Shown in pieces: positions 9,208 to 17,326 of a stretch of 64,000 bases of DNA (the stretch's first letter is position 1; each line of letters opens with the position of its first letter). A program made the position numbers and the translations under genes. The stretch is from contig NZ_BJDG01000008.1 of NCBI RefSeq assembly GCF_005404945.1, positions 51,350 to 115,349 on the forward strand. Reading direction: 5' to 3'. Under the pieces are notes generated by a model that was not told the origin of the DNA, searched no databases, and worked only from the letters and a program-made list of their open reading frames with translations. The stretch is from Lactiplantibacillus pingfangensis (GTDB lineage Bacteria > Bacillota > Bacilli > Lactobacillales > Lactobacillaceae).

Positions 9208-9586
9208 CCGTCTGCCGGAGCGGGATCGCGACTAATTGGGAAGTAGCGGTTGCCTATGTGACCGTGTTTACGAGCCCTTTTGTCCTTTCAACCTTCAAGC
9301 ACTAATCTGTCAGTCCAACCACCACAGATGAAATGGTCTGTTGTGTCGACTACTTTTAACTGTCGATTGTTTGCCGGTGGGTATCTGTCTAAGAAATTTA
9401 GGTGGCTGATCTTTCGAAACAATGCACGTTCTTAGCCGTGAGGGGGCTTCGTTTGGGGCTCAGCCGTGGCGTTTGACTTAGCGCGGGTTTTGTCCGCGGT
9501 TAGTCAAAAACCAGCTTTTGAGACCGCCCTTTGGCTCAAAACTGGTTCATGGCGTTCCAGCCCCAAACGCCCCCCCCGGTAGGCGG
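9208..9586 (+). ncRNA. Structured RNA, family copy A (upstream of dapB)
   Basis: The closing helix is CCGTCTGCCGG (9208-9218) with CCGGTAGGCGG (9576-9586). The 3' module has a long helix, GGGGG plus CGTTTGGGGCT (9442-9460), against AGCCCCAAACG plus a C run (9559-9574). It continues with GCCGTG (9463-9468) with CATGGC (9548-9553), hairpin TTTGACT/AGTCAAA (9472-9478, 9502-9508) and hairpin AACCAG-TTTTGAG with CTCAAAA-CTGGTT (9509-9547). The last carries the 12-nt loop ACCGCCCTTTGG. The same architecture recurs at 12426-12713 with different helix sequences. G-U pairs appear only when read on the plus strand. The element ends 164 bp before dapB. Whether it is a leader or an independent RNA is open. 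Confidence 0.65.
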
Positions 9587-9735
9587 AAGTCGACCCACTC
9601 GATAATAAATTTAGAAAAAAACGAGGAAAACTTTACGATGAAAGGTTGACGATTAACCAATGCGTGGTTATCTGTTAAACTATAATAGTGATAAATTAAC
9701 TGGACGCAGTTTTTTTGACTGAGACAGTTAAATTT

Positions 9736-9753
9736 GAGGAGGAAATTAATTTG
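9736..9753 (+). promoter_or_regulatory. RBS that sets the dapB start
   Basis: GAGGAGGAAATTAAT leads into TTG at 9751. This places the start 12 codons inside the longest open frame and gives the expected N-terminus [14 protein letters not shown]. Confidence 0.8.
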
Positions 9754-10536
9754 GTTAAAGTAATAGTTGCCGGCTATCATGGTCGGATGGGTAGCACGGC
9801 TGCTCAAATGGTGATTGATAATGCTGATTTTGACTTGGTCGGGGTTTTTGATGCCCGCGGTAAGGATCGCAACTTGGGTGAAGATGATCGTTTTAAAGGT
9901 CAAGATGTGCCTGCTTTCCATAATTTAGACGCCATCAAAACAGATGCAACGGTTTGGATTGATTTTACGATTCCAACGGCGGTTTATGAAAATGCTAAAT
10001 TTGCGATCAATCATGGGATTTCACCAGTGATTGGGACGACCGGGATGACCGATGAACAAGTCGCAGAGTTACAAAAGCTCGCTAAGGACAAACAAGTTGG
10101 TGGTCTAATCGCACCTAACTTTGGGATTAGTGCCGTCTTACTCATGCAATTTGCACAGCAAGCCGCTAAGTATTTCCCAGATGTTGAAATCATTGAAATG
10201 CACCATGATGACAAGATCGACTCACCTAGTGGGACGGCAATCAGCACGGCTAAGAAGATTGCTGAAGTGCGCAAGCCGAAAGAACAAGGCAACCCCGATG
10301 CTACCGAAACCATCCCAGGCGCCCGTGGTGCAGAATATGAAGGGATGCGGATTCATGCCGTGCGCTTGCCTGGTTTAGTTGCCCATGAAGAAGTGATGTT
10401 CGGTGGTCCCGGTGAAGGCTTGACGATTCGCCAAGATTCTTATGACCGGATTTCATTCATGACTGGTGTGAAGGTCGCGGTTGAAAAAATTAATCAGTAT
10501 CATGAACTCTTCATTGGCTTGGAGAATTTACTATGA
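9751..10536 (+). CDS. dapB: 4-hydroxy-tetrahydrodipicolinate reductase
   Basis: NAD(P)H-dependent step of the diaminopimelate/lysine pathway, needed for peptidoglycan precursors. The N-terminal dinucleotide-binding loop is AGYHGRMG, followed by IGTTGM and the catalytic/substrate region [16 protein letters not shown]. It ends in a standard C-terminal domain, about 261 residues in all. The start is the TTG behind GAGGAGG. The stop overlaps the cca start (ATGA), so dapB and cca are translationally coupled. Upstream lies structured RNA copy A; no lysine riboswitch core is seen there. Confidence 0.95.
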   Translation: MVKVIVAGYHGRMGSTAAQMVIDNADFDLVGVFDARGKDRNLGEDDRFKGQDVPAFHNLDAIKTDATVWIDFTIPTAVYENAKFAINHGISPVIGTTGMTDEQVAELQKLAKDKQVGGLIAPNFGISAVLLMQFAQQAAKYFPDVEIIEMHHDDKIDSPSGTAISTAKKIAEVRKPKEQGNPDATETIPGARGAEYEGMRIHAVRLPGLVAHEEVMFGGPGEGLTIRQDSYDRISFMTGVKVAVEKINQYHELFIGLENLL

Positions 10537-11756
10537 TTTTGACGCCATTACCGACTGAGTTCGAACAAGCCAAGCCGATTATCGAGACGATTGAAGCGGC
10601 CGGCTATGAGGCTTACTTTGTTGGTGGGAGTGTCCGGGACACCATTTTAGGCAAACCGATTCACGATGTGGATATTGCGACGAGTGCGTTTCCAGCCGAA
10701 GTCAAGGGCCTGTTTAAACGAACCGTTGACACCGGGATCGAACATGGGACCGTCATGATTTTAGATCACGGTAACGGTTATGAAACCACGACGTTTCGGA
10801 CGGAATCCGGCTATCAAGACTTTCGACGCCCTGATCAGGTCACCTTTGTTCGTTCATTAAAGGAAGACTTGAAGCGACGTGATTTTACGATCAATGCGTT
10901 AGCAATGCGAGCGAATGGCGAAGTCATTGATTTATTCGATGGGCTCGCTGACTTAAAGGCCCAAGTCATTCGTGCCGTTGGCGTTGCTGAAGATCGTTTT
11001 CATGAAGATGCATTACGCATGATGCGCGCGGTTCGTTTTGCTAGTCAACTCCGATTTAACATTGAACCTGCCACGAAACAAGCGATTGCGGATAACGCGC
11101 CACTGTTATCGAAAATCGCGGTTGAGCGTACTCGGGTTGAATGGGAAAAGTTGTTGATGGGGCAATGTCCGGATCGTGGCATACAGGCGTTGGTTCAAAC
11201 TGATCTGTACCGCTACATGCCTAAGATGGCGACGCAGTTACCGATGCTAGAAAAACTAATCGCGCTACCAGCGTGGCAGTTGGACAGCATCGAAAGTACC
11301 TGGACGCTGCAAGCTTGGTTGATGGCATTGCCAGATGAAGCCGCAATCAAGCAGTTGTTGAAGGCTTGGAAGACGAGCAATGAGTTGATTGACCACGTCA
11401 CGGCGGCTTGGACGGTCATGCGGGCACTACAGCGTGATGCCACGCTTGCACCCATGACTTTATTCAAGGCGGGGGCAGCGGCGCTTAAAACGGCTAATAC
11501 GGTCGCGAACTTGTTAGGCTTTGGCCGGCCACAGTCAGAATTGGTGGCAGCTTATGCGGCATTGCCGATTCAAGATAAGCATGCGCTGGCAATTAATGGC
11601 GGTGACTTACTTAAACAACAAATTGTGCAACCAGGACCACAAATGGGCGCTGTTTTGGCCCAACTGTTAGTGGCCGTAGTGACCAGCCAAGTGCCAAATG
11701 AGCCTGAAAAATTACTTGATTTTGCAAGGATGGTAGCGGATACAGAAAATAATTGA
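10533..11756 (+). CDS. cca: CCA tRNA nucleotidyltransferase
   Basis: Adds and repairs the 3' CCA end of tRNAs. It has the nucleotidyltransferase superfamily signature [12 protein letters not shown] followed by the metal-binding HDVDIATSA, then [10 protein letters not shown] and the head/neck motif [16 protein letters not shown]. At 407 residues it matches the class II enzymes of bacilli. The ATG lies in the dapB stop (ATGA), a 4-bp overlap. dapB-cca coupling is common in Firmicutes. No HD phosphohydrolase domain is apparent. Confidence 0.95.
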   Translation: MILTPLPTEFEQAKPIIETIEAAGYEAYFVGGSVRDTILGKPIHDVDIATSAFPAEVKGLFKRTVDTGIEHGTVMILDHGNGYETTTFRTESGYQDFRRPDQVTFVRSLKEDLKRRDFTINALAMRANGEVIDLFDGLADLKAQVIRAVGVAEDRFHEDALRMMRAVRFASQLRFNIEPATKQAIADNAPLLSKIAVERTRVEWEKLLMGQCPDRGIQALVQTDLYRYMPKMATQLPMLEKLIALPAWQLDSIESTWTLQAWLMALPDEAAIKQLLKAWKTSNELIDHVTAAWTVMRALQRDATLAPMTLFKAGAAALKTANTVANLLGFGRPQSELVAAYAALPIQDKHALAINGGDLLKQQIVQPGPQMGAVLAQLLVAVVTSQVPNEPEKLLDFARMVADTENN

Positions 11757-11780
11757 TATTTTCTGTTAATCTGTTACGAT
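11753..11780 (+). promoter_or_regulatory. Promoter for the 11817 gene
   Basis: TTGATA (11753-11758), a 16-bp spacer and TACGAT (11775-11780), with TG one base upstream making an extended -10. It overlaps the cca stop. Confidence 0.45.
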
Positions 11781-11816
11781 TGAGATGAAACTAATTCTTC
11801 AATGAGGTGATCATAT

Positions 11817-12269
11817 ATGGATAGAGCATTAGAAGCATTAAAGTTTTATTTCCGCAATGGTGATACTTGGGTCGTTAATCATAAAGACATTTCCGACCTT
11901 TGGATTAGCCGGGTTACGACCAGTTATGGCCGAATCAAGGGTGGTAAGATGACGATTATTCATCCTTGCAAGTCATTTAAGGCTGAATTTGAACCAGATG
12001 CTGACGCCGTTGATCCTGATACAACTCATTTGGCATCCGTTACCAGTGGGATGTTCGAACGGGTGACTCATTTCCAAGATATTGAAAAAGTTGATATCTT
12101 ATTCGGTGACGAACGTGGCAGTGAACAAGTTTACTTGCCATTCAAAGCCAAGGATGTTGATGGCTTAGATAATGTCTACCAAACGAGTTCATTATCATCA
12201 GATGGGTTATTACATTTAGTTGTTGATGCTGAAAACACGGTTTTAGATGTTTACGGTGATCAAAAATAA
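11817..12269 (+). CDS. Conserved protein of unknown function
   Basis: A 150-residue soluble protein I do not recognise. It begins MDRALEALKFYFRNGDTWVV and is rich in acidic residues, with several predicted beta strands (RIKGGKMTIIHPC, LHLVVDAENTVLDVYG). It has no signal peptide, membrane segment or clear catalytic motif. It has its own promoter candidate, RBS (GAGGTGATC) and terminator, so it is a single-gene unit. It sits between the two copies of the structured RNA. Codon use is like its neighbours. Confidence 0.75.
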   Translation: MDRALEALKFYFRNGDTWVVNHKDISDLWISRVTTSYGRIKGGKMTIIHPCKSFKAEFEPDADAVDPDTTHLASVTSGMFERVTHFQDIEKVDILFGDERGSEQVYLPFKAKDVDGLDNVYQTSSLSSDGLLHLVVDAENTVLDVYGDQK

Positions 12270-12283
12270 GTTTCAATCAAATG

Positions 12284-12318
12284 AAAACTTGCGGTCGATA
12301 TTGGCCGCAAGTTTTTTG
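12284..12318 (+). terminator. Intrinsic terminator after the 11817 gene
   Basis: AACTTGCGG (12286-12294) pairs with CCGCAAGTT (12305-12313), then a T run. Confidence 0.9.
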
Positions 12319-12349
12319 TTGCAAAAAAATAATGTTGCACGGTTGTGAG

Positions 12350-12378
12350 TTGTGTTTTTAGTGAATTCTAGCTAAGAT
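12350..12378 (+). promoter_or_regulatory. Weak promoter candidate for RNA copy B
   Basis: TTGTGT (12350-12355), a 17-bp spacer and TAAGAT (12373-12378) lie about 45 bp before the closing helix of copy B. Both hexamers are poor matches, so this is only a candidate. Confidence 0.25.
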
Positions 12379-12425
12379 AGAACGTAATGATGCATTTTTG
12401 TATTAGTGTATAAACTGTTCTAATG

Positions 12426-12713
12426 CCGCCTGCCGGTCGGAAGTTAAAATGTGGTCCTCCAAGCGAGAATTTAACTAGGGAGGTAAACCCACCGATTGAG
12501 ATAAAAGGTGTCTCTGAGCTATTTTTTTCAGATGACATTGACTGCCAGCGCAAATCTAGCCGAGAGGTTGGGGGCTAAAATGCTCAGCCATGAAATTGGT
12601 CTTAGTGCGGGTGGGTTTTCCCGGACTTAGACCAAGGCTGGCTTTGAAGACCGCTTTTTGGCTTCAAAACGGCCCATGGCGTTCCAGCATTTTAGCCCGC
12701 AACCGGTAGGCGG
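12426..12713 (+). ncRNA. Structured RNA, family copy B (upstream of the ABC-F gene)
   Basis: The closing helix is CCGCCTGCCGG (12426-12436) with CCGGTAGGCGG (12703-12713). A 5' hairpin is AGTTAAA (12442-12448) with TTTAACT (12470-12476). The 3' module has GGGCTAAAATGCT (12572-12584) with AGCATTTTAGCCC (12686-12698) and GCCATG (12587-12592) with CATGGC (12675-12680). It also has TTGGTCTTAGT (12596-12606) with ACTTAGACCAA (12625-12635), and TTTGAAG (12643-12649) with CTTCAAA (12662-12668) closing the loop ACCGCTTTTTGG. Loops and junctions match copy A while helix sequences differ. It ends 61 bp before the ABC-F start, so a cis role is possible. Confidence 0.65.
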
Positions 12714-12774
12714 AAAATAGTACACAACACAAGTACAAAAAGTGCAATGATGACAAAAGGGTGGATCGTAGAAG

Positions 12775-14667
12775 ATGCAAACATTAAGAGCAGAAAATCT
12801 GACCCGCACATACGGTGAGAAAACACTATTTAAGGACATTTCATTTATCATTAATGAACATGACCGGATCGGCGTGATTGGCGTCAACGGTTCTGGCAAA
12901 ACGAGTTTGTTAGATGTCCTAGCAGGCATCACGACGCCAGAAGCTGGCGAACTAGTCATGCCCAAAAATTATGAAATTGGTTATTTGAAACAACAGCCTG
13001 ATTTGGACGAAAACTTGACCGTGATTGATGCAGTGTTAGCGGGTAGTCAACAAGTTTTCCGAACGATTCGGCACTATGAACAAACCTTGACGGTCTATGG
13101 GCAACATCCCGAAGATCCACAGGCACAACAAGCCTACATGGACGCAGAAACGATGATGAACCAAGAAGATGCTTGGACCGCTGAAAGTGATGTCAAGACG
13201 ATTTTAACCCAACTACACATTACCGATTTGAGCCAGCAGGTGAAAACGATGTCTGGTGGTCAACGGAAACGGGTTGGGCTCGCACAAGTGTTGATTCAGT
13301 CACCTGACTTATTATTGTTAGATGAACCGACCAACCACTTGGACTTTGACTCAATCGAGTGGCTTGAAACATACTTGGCGGCGTATAAAGGCGCCTTAAT
13401 GGTCGTGACGCATGATCGGTATTTCTTGGATCAAGTTGCCAACCAAATGTTTGAATTATCTTTCGGTGCGTTGTATAAATATACCGGTAACTATCAAGCT
13501 TTCGTTCAGGCGAAAGCCGAGCGGGTCGCTCGTGACGTGACCGCCGAGCACAAACAACAACAGTTGTATAAAAAAGAATTGGCCTGGATGCGAGCGGGTG
13601 CGCCGGCCCGCAGTACGAAACAACAAGGTCGGATCAACCGCTTCAACGATTTAAAGGACAACCTAAATACGTTGCAAGTTGATAGCGATGTCGATATCTC
13701 ACTTGGACAGCAACGTTTAGGTAAAAAAGTGATCGAACTGAAAAATGCTAGTTTAAAGTTTGACAATCAGACTATTTTGAATGATTTTTCAATGTTGATC
13801 CAAGCGAATGATCGGATTGGGATTACTGGGATCAATGGTGCCGGTAAATCCAGTCTACTGAATGTGATTGCTGAACGGTTGCCACTTGACTCAGGGACCG
13901 TCATGATCGGTGAAACGGTCAAAATGGCTTACTATACCCAACAAACAGAACCAATTCCAGGCGATAAGCGGATTATCACTTATTTGCAAGAAATTGGTGA
14001 AAACGTCTTGAACAAACAAGGGGAACGGGTCTCGGTCACTGAGCTGTTGGAAGAATTCTTGTTTCCACGGTCAATGCATGGCACGCTAATCCGTAAGCTC
14101 TCTGGTGGTGAAAAACGCCGGCTCTACTTGCTCAAATTATTAATGCAACAACCGAATGTGCTCTTGCTGGATGAACCAACGAATGATTTAGACATTGGCA
14201 CGTTAACAGTGCTTGAAAATTACTTAGCGAATTTTGCTGGGACCGTGATTACCGTGTCTCATGACCGTTATTTCTTGGATAAAGTGGGCACGAAGCTGTT
14301 GATCTTTGATGGTCAGGGCCATATTGAGCGTTATGCCGGGCGTTTCTCAAGCTATTTGAAGGATCAAAAAACCGCCGCTAAGCCAGCGGCCAGCAAGTCG
14401 AAGCCAGTTGAAGAAAAAACAACGGCCAAAGCCGAGAAACCGAAGGAAAAGGTCAAGTTGACTTATGCTGAGCAGCTTGAATATGACAAGATCGAAAGTG
14501 TCATTGAAGGCCTAGATAATCATAAAAGTGAACTTGAAACTGCAATGGCTGATAATGCCAGTGATTATGGTAAGCTAGCTGATTTACAAAAAGACTTAAC
14601 CGCAACCGAAAAGTCGATTGATGAAAAAATGGATCGTTGGGATTATTTAAGTCAATATGCCGATTAA
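12775..14667 (+). CDS. ABC-F family ATPase (Uup-like)
   Basis: A 630-residue soluble protein with two ABC domains and no membrane segments. Walker A motifs are GVNGSGKTS and GINGAGKSS; signatures are MSGGQRKRVGLAQ and LSGGEKRRLYLLK; Walker B motifs are LLLLDEPTNHLD and LLLDEPTNDLD. A Lys/Ala/Glu-rich linker and a C-terminal coiled coil (about 545-630) resemble Uup. ABC-F proteins act on the ribosome E site; a few give antibiotic protection, but nothing here marks it as a resistance determinant. The RBS is weak (GGGTGG...AGAAG). It lies directly after RNA copy B. Confidence 0.9.
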   Translation: MQTLRAENLTRTYGEKTLFKDISFIINEHDRIGVIGVNGSGKTSLLDVLAGITTPEAGELVMPKNYEIGYLKQQPDLDENLTVIDAVLAGSQQVFRTIRHYEQTLTVYGQHPEDPQAQQAYMDAETMMNQEDAWTAESDVKTILTQLHITDLSQQVKTMSGGQRKRVGLAQVLIQSPDLLLLDEPTNHLDFDSIEWLETYLAAYKGALMVVTHDRYFLDQVANQMFELSFGALYKYTGNYQAFVQAKAERVARDVTAEHKQQQLYKKELAWMRAGAPARSTKQQGRINRFNDLKDNLNTLQVDSDVDISLGQQRLGKKVIELKNASLKFDNQTILNDFSMLIQANDRIGITGINGAGKSSLLNVIAERLPLDSGTVMIGETVKMAYYTQQTEPIPGDKRIITYLQEIGENVLNKQGERVSVTELLEEFLFPRSMHGTLIRKLSGGEKRRLYLLKLLMQQPNVLLLDEPTNDLDIGTLTVLENYLANFAGTVITVSHDRYFLDKVGTKLLIFDGQGHIERYAGRFSSYLKDQKTAAKPAASKSKPVEEKTTAKAEKPKEKVKLTYAEQLEYDKIESVIEGLDNHKSELETAMADNASDYGKLADLQKDLTATEKSIDEKMDRWDYLSQYAD

Positions 14668-14685
14668 TGAGAGGATGTCTGTCGA

Positions 14686-15636
14686 ATGTTAGAGGAACCT
14701 TATTTGCAAGTAGCCCGCGATATTTTGGATCACGGGACATACAAAGATGACCGGACTGGCACTGGAACCTATAGTCTTTTTGGGGCTCAAATGCGATTCA
14801 ATCTCGCGGATGGCTTTCCGATTCTGACGACGAAAAAAGTCCCCTTTGGCTTAATTAAAAGTGAATTGTTGTGGTTCTTGCATGGGGATACCAATATTCA
14901 GTTTTTATTAAAACATCATAATCATATTTGGGATGAATGGGCCTTTAAGAATTGGGTGACTAGCCCAGCTTATCAAGGACCCGACATGACCAATTTTGAA
15001 CATCGTCGCTTAGATGACCCGGATTTCAAGCCAGTGTATCAAGCGACGATGCAACAATTTGATGATCAAATTTTGAACGATGATGACTTTGCTGCTAAAT
15101 TCGGCAACTTAGGCGATGTCTATGGAGCCCAGTGGCGGCATTGGCAGACGCGTAGTGGTGAGACGATTGATCAAATCGCCAACGTCATTGACATGATCAA
15201 GCAGACGCCAGATTCACGGCGCTTAATTGTCTCAGCGTGGAATCCAGAAGATGTGCCCAGCATGGCGTTGCCACCTTGTCACACCTTGTTCCAGTTTTAT
15301 GTGGCGGATGGCAAGCTGAGCTGTCAACTCTATCAACGTTCTGGTGACGTGTTCTTGGGAGTACCCTTTAACATTGCCAGCTATGCATTATTGACAGCAT
15401 TGATTGCGAAGGAGACTGGTCTCCAAGTTGGTGAGTTTGTGCATACGTTGGGCGATGCACATATTTATACGAATCACGTCGATCAAATTAAGGAACAACT
15501 GCAACGGACGCCAAAGGCCGCGCCTAAGCTACAATTGAGCGGTGATCATCAAAGCATTTTTGATTATCAAATGCGCGATATTAAACTCGTCGGTTACGAC
15601 CCGGCACCGGCCATCAAAGCGCCGGTTGCCATTTAG
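14686..15636 (+). CDS. thyA: Thymidylate synthase
   Basis: Converts dUMP to dTMP with methylene-tetrahydrofolate. The catalytic cysteine lies in [22 protein letters not shown]-type substrate residues ([10 protein letters not shown]) are near the N-terminus; folate/dUMP contacts appear as [20 protein letters not shown] and HIYTNHV. At 316 residues it is the longer form with an insertion, as in Lactobacillus casei. The RBS GAGAGGA is upstream, and the dihydrofolate reductase gene follows after 9 bp as a functional pair. Confidence 0.97.
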   Translation: MLEEPYLQVARDILDHGTYKDDRTGTGTYSLFGAQMRFNLADGFPILTTKKVPFGLIKSELLWFLHGDTNIQFLLKHHNHIWDEWAFKNWVTSPAYQGPDMTNFEHRRLDDPDFKPVYQATMQQFDDQILNDDDFAAKFGNLGDVYGAQWRHWQTRSGETIDQIANVIDMIKQTPDSRRLIVSAWNPEDVPSMALPPCHTLFQFYVADGKLSCQLYQRSGDVFLGVPFNIASYALLTALIAKETGLQVGEFVHTLGDAHIYTNHVDQIKEQLQRTPKAAPKLQLSGDHQSIFDYQMRDIKLVGYDPAPAIKAPVAI

Positions 15637-15645
15637 GAGGGCGTC

Positions 15646-16134
15646 ATGATTGCCTTAATTTGGGCGCAAGATGAAAATGGCCTGATTGGTGCCAACGGAC
15701 AAATGCCGTGGCACTTGTCAGCCGACCTCAAACGTTTTAAAGCCCTGACGAGTCATCATACAGTCGTCATGGGGCGCAAGACCTTTGCCGGCTTTAAGCG
15801 GCCGTTGCCGAAGCGGCAAAACATTGTCTTATCGCATCAGTCCTTAGACTTGCCGGCGGGGGTGCAACAATTTAAGACGCTCGACGACTTGTGGGCCTTG
15901 AATGCCAAGCAACCGGATGAGGTGATCTTTGTGATTGGTGGCGCAACGGTGTATGCGGCCGTCTTACCACAGGCTGATCTGTTATACCAAACGCAGATTC
16001 AACATGCCTTTGACGGCGATACTTGGATGCCGGCGATTGATTATACACAATGGGAAGTCACGGCTAAGCAGACGGTTGCCGCTGATGATCAGAATCCCTG
16101 GACGTTTAGTTTTACCGATTACCAACGGCGTTAA
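15646..16134 (+). CDS. folA: Dihydrofolate reductase
   Basis: Regenerates tetrahydrofolate used up by ThyA. It is a 162-residue DHFR fold: IWAQDENGLIGANGQMPWHL at the N-terminus with the Met20-type loop, DLKRFK, VMGRKTFAGF and the nucleotide-binding VIGGATVYAAVLP. The RBS TAGGAGGG overlaps the end of thyA. Genetic coupling of thyA and folA is classical in Firmicutes. No feature suggests a trimethoprim-resistant variant. Confidence 0.96.
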   Translation: MIALIWAQDENGLIGANGQMPWHLSADLKRFKALTSHHTVVMGRKTFAGFKRPLPKRQNIVLSHQSLDLPAGVQQFKTLDDLWALNAKQPDEVIFVIGGATVYAAVLPQADLLYQTQIQHAFDGDTWMPAIDYTQWEVTAKQTVAADDQNPWTFSFTDYQRR

Positions 16135-16148
16135 ATCGAGAAGTAACA

Positions 16149-16177
16149 GTGAAACTAACGGCTATTTCTGCTATACT
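16149..16177 (+). promoter_or_regulatory. Promoter for the degV gene
   Basis: GTGAAA (16149-16154), 17-bp spacer, TATACT (16172-16177), located between folA and the DegV-family gene. Confidence 0.45.
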
Positions 16178-16241
16178 AAAATCATTAATTTTATTGTAAT
16201 GGTTCCGTAAACATTACAGATATAAGAAAGCGTGGCAAAGT

Positions 16242-17093
16242 ATGACGAAAATCAAGATTGTGACCGATTCTTCGGCAAATTTAACGGACGCCGAAATCGA
16301 AAAATATGAAATTACGGTAATTCCGCTATCCGTCATGATCGATGGCACAATTTATATTGAAGATGAAACGATTACTCGCGATGAGTTTATCGAAAAAATG
16401 GCGACCGCTAAGTCGTTACCGAAGACTAGTCAGCCGGCCCTAGGCACATTTATTGAAACTTTTGATAAATTAGGCGCTGATGGTTCGGCGGTGGTCTGCA
16501 TCAATATGCTCGAAGCCATTTCTGGCACCGTGCATACTGCTGAACAAGCGGCATCGATTACTAAGACAGATGTCACGGTTATTGACGCCCGGACGACCGA
16601 TCGTGCGATGGCCTTTCAAGTAATGAACGCTGCCAAATTAGCGCAAACGGGTGCTGACAAGGATGCGGTGGTTGCGATGGTACATGCGACCCAAGCGCAT
16701 ACGAAGTTATTCATGGGCGTGATGACTTTAAATAACTTGGTTGCAGGTGGCCGAATTAGTCGGATCACCGGTGCGATTAGTACCTTGTTAAATGTCAAAA
16801 TCGCCTTGGAAGTTGATGATGGCGCGCTCGACGTCAAGATGAAGGGGCGCGGCGTCAAAGCGATTAACAAGTTCTTCGACAAGGTCATTGACGAAATTAT
16901 TAACACGCCCAATGTCGTTGAAGTGGCGATTTCACACGTTGGGGCAACGGAACGGGTTGAAGAATACAAAGCACGGCTGCAAGCGGCACTTCCAAGTCTT
17001 AAAGTGAGTGTTCAACCAACCGTACCAATTATTGCAACCCATGGTGGTCCTGGAGCATTTGCGGTGGAATATCACACGCAGACACCGGCTTAA
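16242..17093 (+). CDS. DegV family fatty-acid-binding protein
   Basis: A 283-residue EDD-fold protein. The N-terminal TDSSANLT and the ligand-contact LPKTSQPALGTF are the DegV signatures, with LNNLVAGGRISR in the second domain. DegV/FakB proteins present fatty acids to the FakA kinase for phospholipid synthesis. Whether this one is a true FakB cannot be decided, since fakA is not in the window. It is a single-gene unit with its own promoter. Confidence 0.9.
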   Translation: MTKIKIVTDSSANLTDAEIEKYEITVIPLSVMIDGTIYIEDETITRDEFIEKMATAKSLPKTSQPALGTFIETFDKLGADGSAVVCINMLEAISGTVHTAEQAASITKTDVTVIDARTTDRAMAFQVMNAAKLAQTGADKDAVVAMVHATQAHTKLFMGVMTLNNLVAGGRISRITGAISTLLNVKIALEVDDGALDVKMKGRGVKAINKFFDKVIDEIINTPNVVEVAISHVGATERVEEYKARLQAALPSLKVSVQPTVPIIATHGGPGAFAVEYHTQTPA

Positions 17094-17128
17094 AGAGCGG
17101 TCGTTTTAAAAGCGAATAGAACTAAAGG

Positions 17129-17224
17129 AAAAGGCAGGGGTGCTACTGAGCATAACCTAGGAACTGAATGATTGGAGCCTTTCAATCGTTTAGCTCCCGT
17201 AGCTCTGTTGCATCCGTGCCTTTT
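17129..17224 (+). promoter_or_regulatory. Unidentified structured leader upstream of the GDSL gene
   Basis: The closing helix is AAAAGGCA (17129-17136) plus GGGTGC (17138-17143) against GCATCC (17210-17215) plus TGCCTTTT (17217-17224), with one G-U pair. Inside, GAGC (17148-17151) pairs with GCTC (17202-17205) and GGAGC (17174-17178) with GCTCC (17193-17197). An intrinsic terminator 38 nt downstream and the gene 100 nt downstream give the layout of an attenuator or riboswitch. The GGGGTGCTACTGAG run recalls the TPP riboswitch but its 3' conserved core is missing. Confidence 0.45.
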
Positions 17225-17259
17225 GTTAAACGTTTTGGCGATCATCGTCGGAACCAAAA

Positions 17260-17293
17260 GAGAGTCTGGGTGTTATTCCAGACTCCTTATTTT
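17260..17293 (+). terminator. Terminator or attenuator ahead of the GDSL gene
   Basis: GAGTCTGG (17262-17269) pairs perfectly with CCAGACTC (17278-17285) around an 8-nt loop, then CTTATTTT. It lies 167 bp after degV and 34 bp before the next start, so it may end degV transcripts or act as an attenuator. Confidence 0.75.
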
Positions 17294-17326
17294 AAGTTAA
17301 CCCCAAAAGAAAGGTTGTTGGATCGC

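Noticed and set aside
8825..9600. RNase P RNA, tmRNA, 6S RNA, GOLLD or ROOL RNA
   Set aside because: The conserved cores I know (for example GAGGAAAGTCC of RNase P, the tmRNA tRNA-like ends) are absent, and there is no nearby tRNA or prophage as usual for GOLLD/ROOL. GOLLD and ROOL could not be excluded formally without a covariance search.
9587..9750. Lysine riboswitch upstream of dapB
   Set aside because: No L-box core (AGAGGNGC and partners) is visible in the dapB leader.
9208..12713. The two RNA copies as a MITE-type mobile element
   Set aside because: The closing helix could be read as terminal inverted repeats, but there is no clear target duplication. Internal helices differ in sequence while keeping pairing, which is not expected for decaying element copies.
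17138..17210. TPP riboswitch
   Set aside because: GGGGTGCTACTGAG matches the 5' side, but the conserved 3' segment GCGTAGGGAA is missing and the best pairing is a long hairpin not found in TPP riboswitches.
17168..17326. N-terminal extension of the GDSL protein
   Set aside because: The extra 53 codons cover the structured leader and terminator; the RBS AAAGAAAGG lies just before TTG 17318/ATG 17327.
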